Shown here in pieces: positions 1 to 11,112 of a DNA stretch of 64,000 nucleotides. Under the pieces are notes generated by a model. It did not search any database and had not been told where the DNA came from. It worked only from the letters and a program-made list of their open reading frames with translations. The number at the start of each line of letters is the position of its first letter. Within the stretch, counting starts at the first letter, position 1. The translations under genes and the position numbers were made by a program. Source of the stretch: Diphasiastrum complanatum (taxonomy: Eukaryota > Streptophyta > Lycopodiopsida > Lycopodiales > Lycopodiaceae); the NCBI GenBank assembly GCA_029204225.1, contig CM055098.1, positions 13,047,815 to 13,111,814 of the forward strand. Direction: 5' to 3'.

Positions 1-916
1 AGCACCACCTCAAGAATACAATAGTTTTCACATGAATGCCGATGAAATCAATTTTAAAATTCACTTTAGAATTCATAAACAATCCCTACAAACATTTTTG
101 AAGTTTGGGAAATAATAATCAACCTTTTGACATAATAATTATTACATTCAGCCAAGATAAAAACTACAAATAAATAAAAAAAACTACCAATAATAAACAC
201 CCTCGTCAAATGGATACACTAACATATTTCAATAAAAATCTACAAATATATTCTTGTAATGACTTATTATGAATCGTCACTTATTTTAAACTAAGAAAAT
301 AGTATTAAGAAAAATGCTTTAGCAAATTCATCAAACATCATACTTATTACCAAATTCCCAAACAAAACACATTTTGAAACAATGTTTAGAACATGTTTCA
401 TTTCAGAACTTGACTATAAAAAACAAATTGAATGTACCTTTTTTGGAACGTGTGTGCATGAGCATGTTCGCAGAGGCACATGCATCTAAATTTGTTACGC
501 TTACTGAACACGCTAATTGATATATTGCAAGAAGCAAGCATTCAAATTGTTTAGAAAAAAGAAAAAAGGAAGATCGCATTTTAGAACAATCAGAATAGGT
601 TACCTTTATGCTTGCAAAACTAAAAGGGAGACATTTTGTTGATATGTAATTATAGATTATTCAAACAAAAAATAGATATACCATTCATGCTAATAGTATC
701 ATACCTTAGAAAAACAATGATTACTATTAAGATATATATATCTATTTATTTATTTGTGAAATTAGAATATATCCAATTTCACAAATTTATATAGAGAAGT
801 CATTGATGTCATAAGGTAAACCTTAGAAACAATATACCATCAACTCAAAAAAGTCAAAGGATCAAATTCAAAACAACAATAAAAAATTCAATAAACAAAA
901 AATCTTAGCCAAATAG

Positions 917-978
917 CATGATGAGTAAAAACATACAATACTATTAAGAGAACATGATGAGTAAAAACATACAATACT
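917..978. repeat. Two-copy tandem duplication, period 36
   Basis: A 26-base string beginning catgatgagt occurs at 917-942 and again at 953-978, separated by a 10-base spacer. It looks like a simple slippage or unequal-exchange duplication. Confidence 0.85.
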
Positions 979-1282
979 AGATTGGTATCACCATTACTTT
1001 GCCTTGAGGATTCATAACTACAGGTTTAGGGGAGCTCAATCATTGTATCATTCAAACTAATGGTGATTCAAACAATGTTACATGGACTTTTCATGTGCAA
1101 CTGAAATGCCCAAACTTTGAACATCAAATTTTTGGGGTTCAACGTCCCAGAAGTATGATCGCAAAAATCTGATCTCTAAACTTTGTGTGAGGGAGGAGAC
1201 GAATATCTTTCAGATTAAAACAAACAAAATTTTGCACTTTCCGTACATACAGGGCGTTTTGATCCGAACATGTGCGAGTCAC

Positions 1283-1400
1283 TACTATGCCCTGCCTGTG
1301 CAGCGTGTGCTGGGTCAACAAAATACAACACCTTTGGTTCGAAACAGGTGTATATGCTTATTTACTATGCCCTGCCTGTGCTGGGTCAACAAACTACAAC
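1283..1400. repeat. Imperfect direct repeat
   Basis: The block tactatgccctgcctgtg followed by ctgggtcaacaaa is present at 1283-1329 and again at 1363-1400. The first copy carries about nine extra bases (cagcgtgtg) that nearly repeat its own core. The copies lie within the likely 3' flank of the F-box gene. Confidence 0.8.
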
Positions 1401-1834
1401 TTGCAGATACAATCCTGAAATTGTCCTCTGTAGAATCAAACAACTGCTGTCCTAGATTAGCTTCAAATGGACTTCGGAGGTTTCAGCTTGCAACCTCCTT
1501 CGTAATTACAACTTCGCATTTTGTACTTCAAACTGAAGAAGCATTCTCAAGTAATTGTTTATAAAACAAGTAAAACAGAGTGCACCAACTGACAGTTATA
1601 AAACGAACTCTTTCTTTCTAGTACGAAAAATAGCAAACCTCTAGAGAAGGCAAAATGGCCTCTCAAATTTCTAATTGAAGCTCAAAAACTGCACACTCGT
1701 GCCTTTCAAGTCTCAGATCGACTTCCACAGGAATTTTGAAGGAAACAAATGTAGGAATATGTGGCATGCAATCTACTCAAATAAACACCCTGAAAAGAGG
1801 GCTTTTAAATCTGTGAATTACATTAGTCACTGTC

Positions 1835-3520
1835 TCACTCTATGTCAATGAAACTGTATGTACACTTCAAGACATTTATTTTGAGAAAAAATTCATCTGC
1901 TGCAGCTTCACAGTTCTTCATCTGAGAGATTCTGATAACAAGCTTACACAACAAAGGGCTGCATCTAACGATTGACTCCAACACTGAGAGCTTCTGATCT
2001 GAATTGAAAGGCGACCTTACAGTGATATAGGCCTCCCTTAAGCAAGGGATTTCAAATGTAGAGCTGAGCTGCAAAAGCACCACACTTTCACAATGACACA
2101 CAGCAGTAAAATCATCGACCTCTTTATTGATACCTATTCATTTGGAATTTTCCTGACCCACGGGGCGTCTACGACTAGGGAAAACTGTTGGAAATATTTG
2201 CCAAATATCTATCGACCTGACACTACAGTAGAAAAAGGGATAAAATAAAATTTATTTGAAAAGAGCGTACGCACCATTTTAAGACTGTTTCTTTGTGACA
2301 AAGCAGCAAACATTGCCCCCTGTGAATCAAAGCTTTCAAGCCTTCCATGAGTGGAGAAGAATTTTACAAAATCGATCTCGGGAAAAGGCTCAAGCTTTTC
2401 TCCGTCGCCACAAAATTCTACTCTCATGACAATTTCCTTGACCTCAGTTGCACATTCCAAAATACTTTGAATGGCATTCCAGCGCCAATGAACTCCTCTA
2501 AGAGACAATGATTTCAACTCCGGAAGCTTTCCTACATCCACTTTGTTGACTTTACCTGTTTATGATTGCACTTCGTGTCAGATCTTTGTCCAAATGTACA
2601 CTCATCTATGATGAGCAGATACCTTTGCTCTTAAAAAACTTCCAAACTTTGAAGGACAACAGAACTATAGAGAAACTACGAAGTTAGTAAACCGGAGTTG
2701 CTAGCCATTGCAAGGAATGACAGAATTTGTTAGAAGTGGCACGCAGGATTCTACCTGAAATATTGCCTATGGCCAATTGACGCAGCGAATGCTTTCCTTT
2801 GATGACCAGACATGCTGCACCTTGAATTTCCAACTCTTCCAGCATCGGAGCCACAAAATAGATAGAAGAGTCGCCCAAGCCGCTGAAATCGAGCCGGCAC
2901 TTTTCCAGATACATCAGATCGACGGAGAAGGAATCCACCCCATCGCAGCTCAGCAACGTGAGCTCCTTCAGAAAGCGGCAGGCAAGCAAGACAGCACTAA
3001 GGGCATTGTCACGGATTCGGGCACCAACAATCTCAAGCGTATGAAGATTCTTAAAGCACCTCCAGCCTGGAGGAGCCTGTGTAAGGGATACCCCCCAAAG
3101 CCTTAGAATCTGAAGCTGAAGAGATGAACTGATACAATCAAGCTTGCACATGCTGCTGTTAGCCGACCTTTTTTCTCCTGTATCATCAACTCGAAGCTCC
3201 AGGACTGTAAGTGAATTTTTTGAGTGAAGTAACCAGGCAAGTAGGCTCCCAGTGAAGAACGGGCAGTAGATAACGAGCTCTTCTAGAGCATTCGTCGCAA
3301 GTACCATACGAGTTACAATATGGTCGGATTGGTGCTCTCTCTCGTCTCCGACATTTCTTGCAAAATATAATCGTCGCACTTGACACATCGATTCTTTCCA
3401 TTTCTTGCATACACATGAACAAACAGCAATGTCTCGTGCATTACTAACCGAAGACAAAATATGTTGCGAAATCGCTTCCGGCAATACCTCCAAAAGGCCA
3501 GTATCATTAGTATTCTCCAT
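1835..3520 (-). CDS. F-box/LRR protein, At1g10780-like, three exons
   Basis: This is a plant F-box protein, expected to act as the substrate-recognition subunit of an SCF (SKP1-CUL1-F-box) ubiquitin ligase. Exon 1 runs from ATG 3520 to about 2693. Residues 10-45 form the F-box (LPEAISQHILSSVSNARDI, then CVCKKW), followed by leucine-rich segments (LEELVIYCPF, LQILRLWGVSL, LHTLEIVGARI). Exon 2 (about 2555 to 2275) contains LSLRGVHWRWNAI and PFPEIDFVKFF. Exon 3 (2068 to 1835) contains YITVRSPFNSDQ and ends in DIE-stop. The exon 2 to 3 junction (ATG|GTGCGT to TTTTGCAG|CTC) is in phase. The exon 1 to 2 junction is not: the obvious donor CCG|GTTTAC gives phase 0 while every good acceptor needs one carried base, so a weaker upstream donor near 2712 (T|GTCATT) may be used. 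The domain order matches the Arabidopsis family as I remember it. The gene looks functional, with the exon 1 end uncertain. Confidence 0.85.
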
Positions 3521-4626
3521 ACTTTTATCTTTTCGATCAGCTACCTAATAAAAAATTTGCGGTCAACTCTGGGAAGATCTGGAACTATTGCAATAGATGG
3601 TGGAAAGGAGCATCACTGTAATGACGAGCTCTCACCGTTCGAAGTACAAAAGTCGCGAAGGACGGCAACGATACAAGTGTAGATTGCCAAAAGATGCTGT
3701 TTCAGGCAGGGAACTTGAGCAACACTTTTGTAAAGCTTTTCTTGAAATATTTGATGTCCATATAAGCGATTACTTTCTGTCTACGAATCTTGTCTACCGG
3801 ACGGGTGCACACCGGGTTTACAATCTAACCAGATATAAGAATACATGAAGGCACTAATGTCCAGTCCAAAATGTACTTATATTTCCAAGTGTTCAAGCCA
3901 AAAATTATATATATGAGTTGTTTTAGATCTTGATTAATTTTATCCAGGATCTCTGCTTATACTGCACGAGAATTTCAATAAGGTGGAACTAGCTGTGAAC
4001 TTTGCACGTCAGACTCTGCAATGATACTGTCTAGAGTAATATCAAGGAAAATGAAGCATAAGAACACGACCAAACCAATAGTTATGAAAAACGGGCATAC
4101 TTAAACTTGGTAAGCCTCACATAAAGGATCACGCCTGATCATAAATGAATGATATATATCCTAAATCCTTTCTCATCCAACATCTTCCACCGATTTGAAG
4201 CCACTCTTCAACTGGCGCTGCTGAAGAAGATTCAAAGCGGACATGAGACATAAGACAAAGTACTTGGACTGGAAAACATCGTTTTCAGGCTAACTTTATC
4301 AGAAGCCAAAGGCTTTGACCAATAAATACAAGCTTATACTATTGCATCCTGTAGCCACTCCGACATGACCTACCTTCAAGTTCGATCTTGCAAGAGTGAG
4401 CAAACCGTAACTCACCGTCTTCATTCACGCTATCTCTCAAACCGTATAATCACCTCCAAATCAGCAGGAAAAAGGCACGGACTCCGCATTTGTTCTCAAG
4501 TAGATTCATCACCTCCAAATCAGCAAAAATAGTACACAGCGGCAAAGGATTCTATCACCAACGCAAAGTGATGACAGGAAACGTAATGAAGCCATTTTTG
4601 CACCGATCAGATCCAGAAATCCATAG

Positions 4627-4630
<4 letters not shown>

Positions 4631-4664
<34 letters not shown>
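4631..4664. repeat. (AG)n microsatellite
   Basis: A pure AG run of about 34 bases. Confidence 0.95.
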
Positions 4665-4666
<2 letters not shown>

Positions 4667-6499
4667 CGATGATCAGAAAATATGCAAGAAACTTGACCAG
4701 CAGCAAATCCTGAAGAAGGTTTTTAGTTTCATGGTAAGCGGGAAAAGGAAAACTTCAAAAGAGGAGAGATAACCAAAAGAGGAGAGGGTGAGGGAACGTC
4801 ATGACCAGCCTTTCATTTGCACCTTGCAACCTGCGATGCACGTCAAAAGCCTATTTGCGTTTCAAAGAACGACAAGAACCTGAGCAAATTGTTAACAGGA
4901 AAGGCAGACTAAAGAATTAACCTAAACCGTTGAAAGGCAGTCTTTTGAGACGTCAAATTTCACGTGACGGTCTACTTTGAAAAAAAATTTATGTTATAAG
5001 CCTTTACGTCCTCTTTTAACAATAAGGCCTTGGCATTGGTCCTCTCTAAATAGGGTTTTCAATTTTTACCCCATATAGGATTTAGGTGTGGGGGGCAAGG
5101 CAGAGTAAGTGGCAAAGACGCTTCCCTTTGCCTCGTATGGGCAAATTAGGCTATTTCTAAAAGCAGCTGCTCTCAAAAGTGTTGCCTCCAATCTCAATTA
5201 ACCCCAGTGTTCTGATCCATGCAAATAGGATTTGCAAAAAACATGTTTCGCCTTTTGATTGTGCTTGGGCAAATTTCTTCTTTTCTTTGTCGTCCTGAAT
5301 TATGCAAGAGCAATAACCCAAGTGGACTAAAAAATGTATAATCTGTGGAGATAAAATGATGGCCCTTAAAAAGTGGAGTCGAGGACTGCTACTTGGCATC
5401 TCATGGGAGTTGGAATTGCCAAAGTGGCACTTGTTGGGCCCCATGTGAATTACACATAGAAGTAAGTCGTCCTCTTTTGTGCGAAAGTGTGTGAAAACAC
5501 CCTTTTGTGCGTAGTGCCTCATTGCCTAATAAATTGAGTTGCCAATAGGTCAATAAAAAATAAGAGACATTTTAAAATTCAACCAATGGAATGGAGGAGA
5601 GATGAAATGGAGCACATGAAGATGGTAAGTTAGCCAAAAAAGGGATATCACTATCATCTGTTAAGTCTTCTTTTTAGAGGGAGACACATCACAAGCACTA
5701 TTGTCATTGCACATGCCATGCTCCAGGTTTGTAACCACCTTAAGAAGAACTTGTGGGACTTTAAGTCCGCCAATAAATAATCAACCCCATCACTTGTGAC
5801 CTCCAATAGGAGGCCATTTTGCGTTGCTCAAAACTATAGAATGGTCACAAAAAAATTCTATAAACCCACCGTTTTTTTGGACAATAATAGCTAAGGTGAG
5901 AACCCCACATGTCACTAGTGTTCTTACTCTAGTGACAATTTGATGAAAATCACTTAGTGTTGAGGATGGATTGTTGTCCCACCTACATGTTTGGTAACAT
6001 AAGTGGGTTTTCCATTTACTATAAGCCCTAAACCATTTGGTTATCGAGAAGGAGATAGAATTGTTTTGAAAAGCGGGAGATGTAGATGCACACTAGGAGA
6101 CAACAAATGCATGGACATGCTTCTTTCCATCAACCAAGTAATACATAATCAATACTTTCAGTTTAGCATTGGATGAAATTTGTGTTAAATGGTTGGAGCT
6201 TGTAGCCTATGCACACCAAAAAGGATATAAGCCTTTAATAAAATTCTACAAAAGTTCATGGAGTTGATTTATATTATAAATAGGCAATGACAAGGCAAAT
6301 TATAAAACAAACGTATTTATGTATGTTTTTGTTCTAGCTTCATATCAATTAGAATGATGTGACTTATTAGAATCAATAGCCAATCACTAGTTTTTATTTC
6401 TTGCGTCATTAAAATAGACACTTTTGTCCTTGTTCACATATCTTGGAATGTCGTATTCTGGACATGAAGACACTAAGGAGGCTTTCACTTGATTGACGC

Positions 6500-6502
<3 letters not shown>

Positions 6503-6595
<93 letters not shown>
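6503..6595. repeat. (GA)n microsatellite, 93 bp
   Basis: An uninterrupted GA dinucleotide run of about 93 bases. Its purity suggests recent expansion and high length polymorphism. Confidence 0.97.
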
Positions 6596-6597
<2 letters not shown>

Positions 6598-7454
6598 TTT
6601 TGAATGTGAATGCTTGCATCATGGTGCATTGGTGTTGCTCAACAACTAACTAGAGCAAACTTTTTCAAGTATCTCTTGAACTTCTTGATTCCAATCAACA
6701 CATGCTTGTCTAAAATGCCAACATTATAAGGTGAACCAGCCTAATCATCCATCACATTATAGAAGGCGACCCAAATTAGTCAAAAGCTATTAGACATCCA
6801 TCCATAAAGTAATTGTTACATACCTATAAGGGCACATAATAGCTTACCTAATGTGAAGGTCTATATGAGACAGAACATTAGTGTGGAGATATAAGTCGTT
6901 TTGGGCACCACATGTCAATGTTCTAAAGTCACAAGTAACCTAAAATAATTGATCGCAACATTGCTCGCAACTGACATCATCAATGGTTATGATGTGACCA
7001 TGTTGTGGGAGTTGACCACACCTATACTATGTACATAGAGGTGGATCTCCATGAGCTGGGCATTCATTCTCTTCGAGAGAATGAAGAGCTTTCTCCACGT
7101 GGTTACGACATAATCTTGTTTCAAATGTAGATATGCAAGAGTTGAAGTTAGGATAAGATGGTATGAGAAGCCATGGCTTGGAGGAGACCCCACCATGCGT
7201 GATAGGGGTATTGAGCCTATTTGTTGGAATTGTAAGGTTTTTAATTTATGATTATTCAAATCTTTTACGGTTCATGGTAAAGCTATGTAGTCAAAATAGC
7301 AAATAAAATATAGCAAGTAGATCGGTGCATGAGGCCCAAAGAGTCTAGACACTTGTTCTACAACAACAACTTGCGACATGCAAGGATTGTTAAAAAGAAC
7401 TACTTATATAAAATTCATAATTTCATATGTAACTTCTACTTATGAGATTTCAAT

Positions 7455-7647
7455 TGTGTGTGTGTGTGTGTGCACGCGCGCGTGCGTGTGCACACACGCG
7501 TGCGTGTGCACACACATGTGTGTCTATGTGCATGTGTGTGTGCTTGTATGTGTGTCTATGTGCATGTGTGTGTGCATGCATGAATGAGTGTGTGTGCACG
7601 TGCATGAATGTGTGTGTAGATATGTGCATGTGCATGTGTGCGTGAAT

Positions 7648-7722
<75 letters not shown>

Positions 7723-7849
7723 CGCGTGCATGCATGAATGTGTGTGTTTGTGTATGCATGTGTGTGCATGAGTCATTGTGTGTGTGCGCACACGCACATG
7801 GATGTGCATGTGTACATGAATGAGTGTGTGTGAGTGCGTGCAGGCATAA
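7455..7849. repeat. Compound (TG)n microsatellite block
   Basis: About 400 bases of TG-rich sequence broken by ATG, CA and CG steps. A pure TG run occupies 7651-7719, and alternating purine-pyrimidine TG/CG stretches (for example 7455-7515, with gcgcgcgtgcg) flank it. Open frames across the block are repeat translations on both strands and are not genes. Alternating TG/CG tracts of this length can adopt left-handed DNA. Confidence 0.95.
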
Positions 7850-8229
7850 ATGAGCTACAGACAGCAAGAAGGATTTACCTTGCTTAAGACCTTTCAAGTA
7901 GTCACGACGAGGATTTGTGTCATAGGCTTGGTTGTGTAACTTTATACAACTGGTTGGAATTAATGAAGTGTAATTTCAGTGCAGCAATTTTTGTATTATT
8001 GTTGGTGTAGTGTTAGTTACTGTACAATGTGATGTGGTTGCTCTGTGATTTCTATTGTCGTTTGTTGTATGTTGTAAGATGGGTTTAAGGAATCTATTTA
8101 CGGTGGTGTTTCCATAATCAGATTAGTGCTGGGTAGTTAGGTGTGAAGTTTACCTCCTAACAACTGTTTGGTTTTGTTGCCGTCTGGTTTAAATTGGGTG
8201 AGAAGTCTAGGTAGTAATAATTTCTAGTT

Positions 8230-9610
8230 ATGGGTAGAGCTACCATTGGTAGGTGAAGATTTGATACCAGTGTCTTCGGGAGCTATCCAGATCAGACTAC
8301 AGTACTTCGTGGAATGAATGTTGTACCGGTGAACTGGTCCATCCGGGTCATCATGTTTTTTCCCTTTGAAACATTGAAATGTCGCTGCACGAGTGCATAC
8401 CAGTATCGGCAAGATGTTCCAAAGTATGTCTGTTTGTTTTGTAACCAAATGGGGCATAGGTATTTTAATTGTGTCCAGTATCATTGACAAATTTAGAACG
8501 AGGATTGCCTCCACCTCGGTTAAATAATCATTTCAACGATCATAATTTGGTGCACAACCAACATCAAAATCTTGGAGCAGGGAATGGACTAGAATAGCAG
8601 CACCTACACAAGTGGTAACAATTGAAGAACCGTAATTGATGGATGTCCAGGCGGTCACTTGCCATAGGAATAGAGGAAAAGCGATAAGGTAGACATATCG
8701 GCTAAATATTTGGGGCCAAGTACAAGCTAAACATCCAACACTAACGTAGGTCATATGTCTAAAGTTACCAGGAGATGTTACACCAATTGCAGTAGAATCA
8801 GAGACCCAATTCTTCTCGGGAATTGGTTGATATTGTGGCTGATCAGATTGATGACTTTGTCAACAATTATAAGTTCCAGGTTACGGTAGGGCAATTGATT
8901 CAAATTGCGCCTTATTTGGCATATTCAATACGTTCTAAATTGCCTAGATTTCAGCGACCTGCAAGCTTACCCTCAGCACCGGTCAACACTATTGTACAAT
9001 CAATGGAACAAGATATTGTTCCAACATTGGAAATCAGCATTCACGATCTTAACATCAGGGGTGTACAGATTGATGGTGGAGCAGGAGTGAATATATCTCT
9101 GAGGAAACGTACAACAAATTATAAAATATACCATTGCAAAAAAAAGCCAACTTGTTATTTGAATGGCTAATCATACGCGAGATTCCCCAGTGGGAGAAAT
9201 CCGGAAGGTTTTGGTGTGAATTAAAGGATTGAAGTTCTTATTGAATTTTGTAGTTATGAGACTACCTACAAGAGCGAATGTGTATCCTATTCTTTTGGAA
9301 AGACCCTGGTTACGAGCTGCAAAAGTTGTGCATGACTGGGTGACATGAATTGTTACTATTCCTACAGAAGGGCAGAAGATTCAGTCGCAAACACATTAGA
9401 GGAAGATTGCTTTTGCGATACAACCAGTTGGAGTCGAAATTGTCAAGGAACTGCTTTTCTAACCAATGTCTAAAAAATCGAAGGAGGACTTGCATTTGAC
9501 AAGTTTGTATCCTAACTATATACCAATTGGGGAAGCACATTTATCTACTGTGGTTAACTTGTTTGTTGCTGAAGTAGTGGATTCTCGTTCATCTAAGGCA
9601 GACCAGATAA
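8230..9610 (+). pseudogene. Ty3/gypsy gag-protease relic
   Basis: This is a broken piece of a Ty3/gypsy polyprotein read on the plus strand. A CCHC zinc knuckle of nucleocapsid type (CLFCNQMGHRYFNC, spacing CX2CX4HX4C) lies near 8428-8470. After damaged sequence, 8823-9110 encodes the lead-in to the retropepsin (VPTLEISIHDLNIRGVQ) and its active-site loop as DGGAGVN. A damaged frame downstream (about 9225-9340) reads YPILLERPWLRAAKV, the usual flap end of plant gypsy proteases. Several frameshifts and stops separate the parts. No reverse transcriptase follows, because the sequence switches to an antisense copia fragment near 9620. Confidence 0.8.
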
Positions 9611-9622
9611 AAGATTAGGATA

Positions 9623-10125
9623 CTACATACAAGCGCAATGGCCAAAGAATTTAAAATTCAATGTCCCTCGAATGTACTTGAGAATATGTTTAGCAGACTT
9701 CCAGTGTGCTTGACTAGGATCTTGCATAGATTGACTAGCAACACCAACAACATAAGAAATATTAGGTCGCATGTGTGTCAAATAAATCAAACTACCCACC
9801 AACTGTCTATACAAATAAGCATCCACTTTCTCAGATTCATCATATGCAGTAAGCTTTGTGCTGAGATCCATAGGTGTGCTTAAACGGTTACAATCCTGCA
9901 TATTGAACTTATAAAGCAAATCTCGTGCATATTTGTTTTGTGTAAGAAAGACAACGCCTTCCTTTTGCCATACTTCAATGCCAAGACAATAGTGCATCAA
10001 TTCTAAATCACTCATGTCAAAAGCATTGGAAAGATCTGATTTGATTTCATCAATTAAGCTCTCATTACTTCCTGTAATAATCAAATCGTCCACGTACAAC
10101 ACAAGGAACGCTATATCTGAATCTT
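9623..10125 (-). pseudogene. Ty1/copia reverse transcriptase fragment
   Basis: The minus strand encodes the carboxyl half of a copia RT and the connection toward RNase H. The catalytic box appears as LYVDDLIITGSNE near 10065-10100, followed by DLELMHYCLGIEV, QNKYARDLLYKF, CNRLSTPMD and YRQLVGSLIYLTHMRPNISY. It ends in HWKSAKHILKYIRGTLNF. The 159-codon frame is open, so this copy is young or lightly damaged, but it is truncated on both sides: upstream domains stop near 10125, where the unrelated 10194 frame begins, and RNase H is absent. Confidence 0.93.
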
Positions 10126-10193
10126 ACCTTAGAATTTAAAGATTAGGATCAGCATTACTCTTTACCATTCCCCTTCACTTGAAGTGTTCGTCA

Positions 10194-10985
10194 ATGCAAG
10201 AGTACCACGCCTGTGAAGAACTAACATTTTTTCTTCCACATTTTTGTAGTCCAGAACTCCAGTGGAGAATGGATTACCTTCTTTTACCTAAACTTTTTGG
10301 TTATACAAAAGAACAATGGGAAAGCCCTTGGACTTCTTCTAACCTAAACACTTTTTGGGCCAAACTAACAATGCACCAAAAAGGTATATTTGCTCTTGCC
10401 ATTGTTCAGAATAAGTTCAATGTGCAAACTAACTATATCCATGTTGTCACAGGATCTTTGTATATATATATTTTAGAATACCTAAAAACATTTCAAAATA
10501 ATATTTTTCCAGCTCTGGATGAGTATCGGAATAAGCTAGACTCAATTAACATTTTTGATGTTAAAGAAGTTGTCCCTAGCCCTAATCCAATTTCTTCCAG
10601 AATCTCCAGTCAGCTGTTATTCCCTGATCTGTGGGAAATCTACACAAATTGGGAAGCTAACTATTCTCATTATTTGGAGGAAGTTAAAGCAAATAATATA
10701 CTTCGCTCCACTAATCCAATAACCAGACCATACCATACTTACAATTACGTAAATATTGGTTCTCTTATTTCATATGCCCTTTTATCCATTCAACAATTGT
10801 ACATTAAAGAAAAATTCTCAGGATATACATATGCAGCTCTCTCTGAGATGTCTGAAATCTTGTCTGAGGATAGTTGGTACACTCATCTTGAGAATAACAC
10901 ATTGATCGACAACCCCCTTGCACCATTGGAAAATCAAGAAATGGGAGGATATCCAAATCTATCATTTCAGGAAGATTACAACTAG
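10194..10985 (+). CDS. Unidentified 264-codon open frame, possibly from an endogenous pararetrovirus
   Basis: I do not recognise this protein. The frame is open upstream to about 10179, and the first ATG is at 10194. The product is rich in aromatic, asparagine and serine residues (short examples YTKEQWESPW and LFPDLWEIYTNWEANY) and shows no catalytic motif. Two other frames just downstream stay open for a short distance and encode lysine/arginine-rich peptides (10990-11112), which suggests an original basic C-terminus now lost by frameshift. A promoter-like region follows at 11296-11396. A last frame before an as-1/TATA intergenic region resembles the layout of plant pararetroviruses (Caulimoviridae), but no protein signature confirms this. 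A decayed retrotransposon gag is the main alternative. Confidence 0.35.
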   Translation: MQEYHACEELTFFLPHFCSPELQWRMDYLLLPKLFGYTKEQWESPWTSSNLNTFWAKLTMHQKGIFALAIVQNKFNVQTNYIHVVTGSLYIYILEYLKTFQNNIFPALDEYRNKLDSINIFDVKEVVPSPNPISSRISSQLLFPDLWEIYTNWEANYSHYLEEVKANNILRSTNPITRPYHTYNYVNIGSLISYALLSIQQLYIKEKFSGYTYAALSEMSEILSEDSWYTHLENNTLIDNPLAPLENQEMGGYPNLSFQEDYN

Positions 10986-11112
10986 AAGAACAATTATTAC
11001 CTTGTTACAAAAGGGATAAGAGCAAGTCAATGAAGAAAATGAAGCCCAAGCAAAGGCTATTTTCCATAGAAAGCTAGCTAGCAGGAAGCGACAGAGAAGA
11101 ATGTAAACAATT

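Larger units (their letters stand above)
1..1834. other. AT-rich intergenic stretch, 3' flank of the F-box gene
   Basis: No coding region is supported here. The DNA is AT-rich with poly-A and poly-T runs, and the open frames are short and unlike any family I recognise. Two small local duplications are listed separately. The last few hundred bases probably include the 3' untranslated region of the minus-strand F-box gene, whose stop codon lies at 1835-1837; I did not identify a poly(A) signal with confidence. Confidence 0.6.
3521..8229. other. Gene-less stretch with microsatellites
   Basis: The first few hundred bases are the upstream flank of the F-box gene. Beyond that I see no conserved coding motif on either strand. 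The longest frames (for example 5157-5522 minus) show no domain. The main structures are GA and TG microsatellites, listed separately. Old, unrecognisable transposon sequence is likely. Confidence 0.5.

Noticed and set aside
4490-4706. Short frames ending in Arg-Glu or Ser-Leu repeats
   Set aside because: They are generated by the AG microsatellite at 4631-4664.
6387-6629. 80-codon frame with a long Ser-Leu repeat
   Set aside because: It is a translation of the GA microsatellite at 6503-6595.
7378-7897. Several open frames of 67-119 codons on both strands rich in Cys/Val or His/Thr
   Set aside because: They are translations of the TG/CA microsatellite; every frame is open because the repeat lacks stops.
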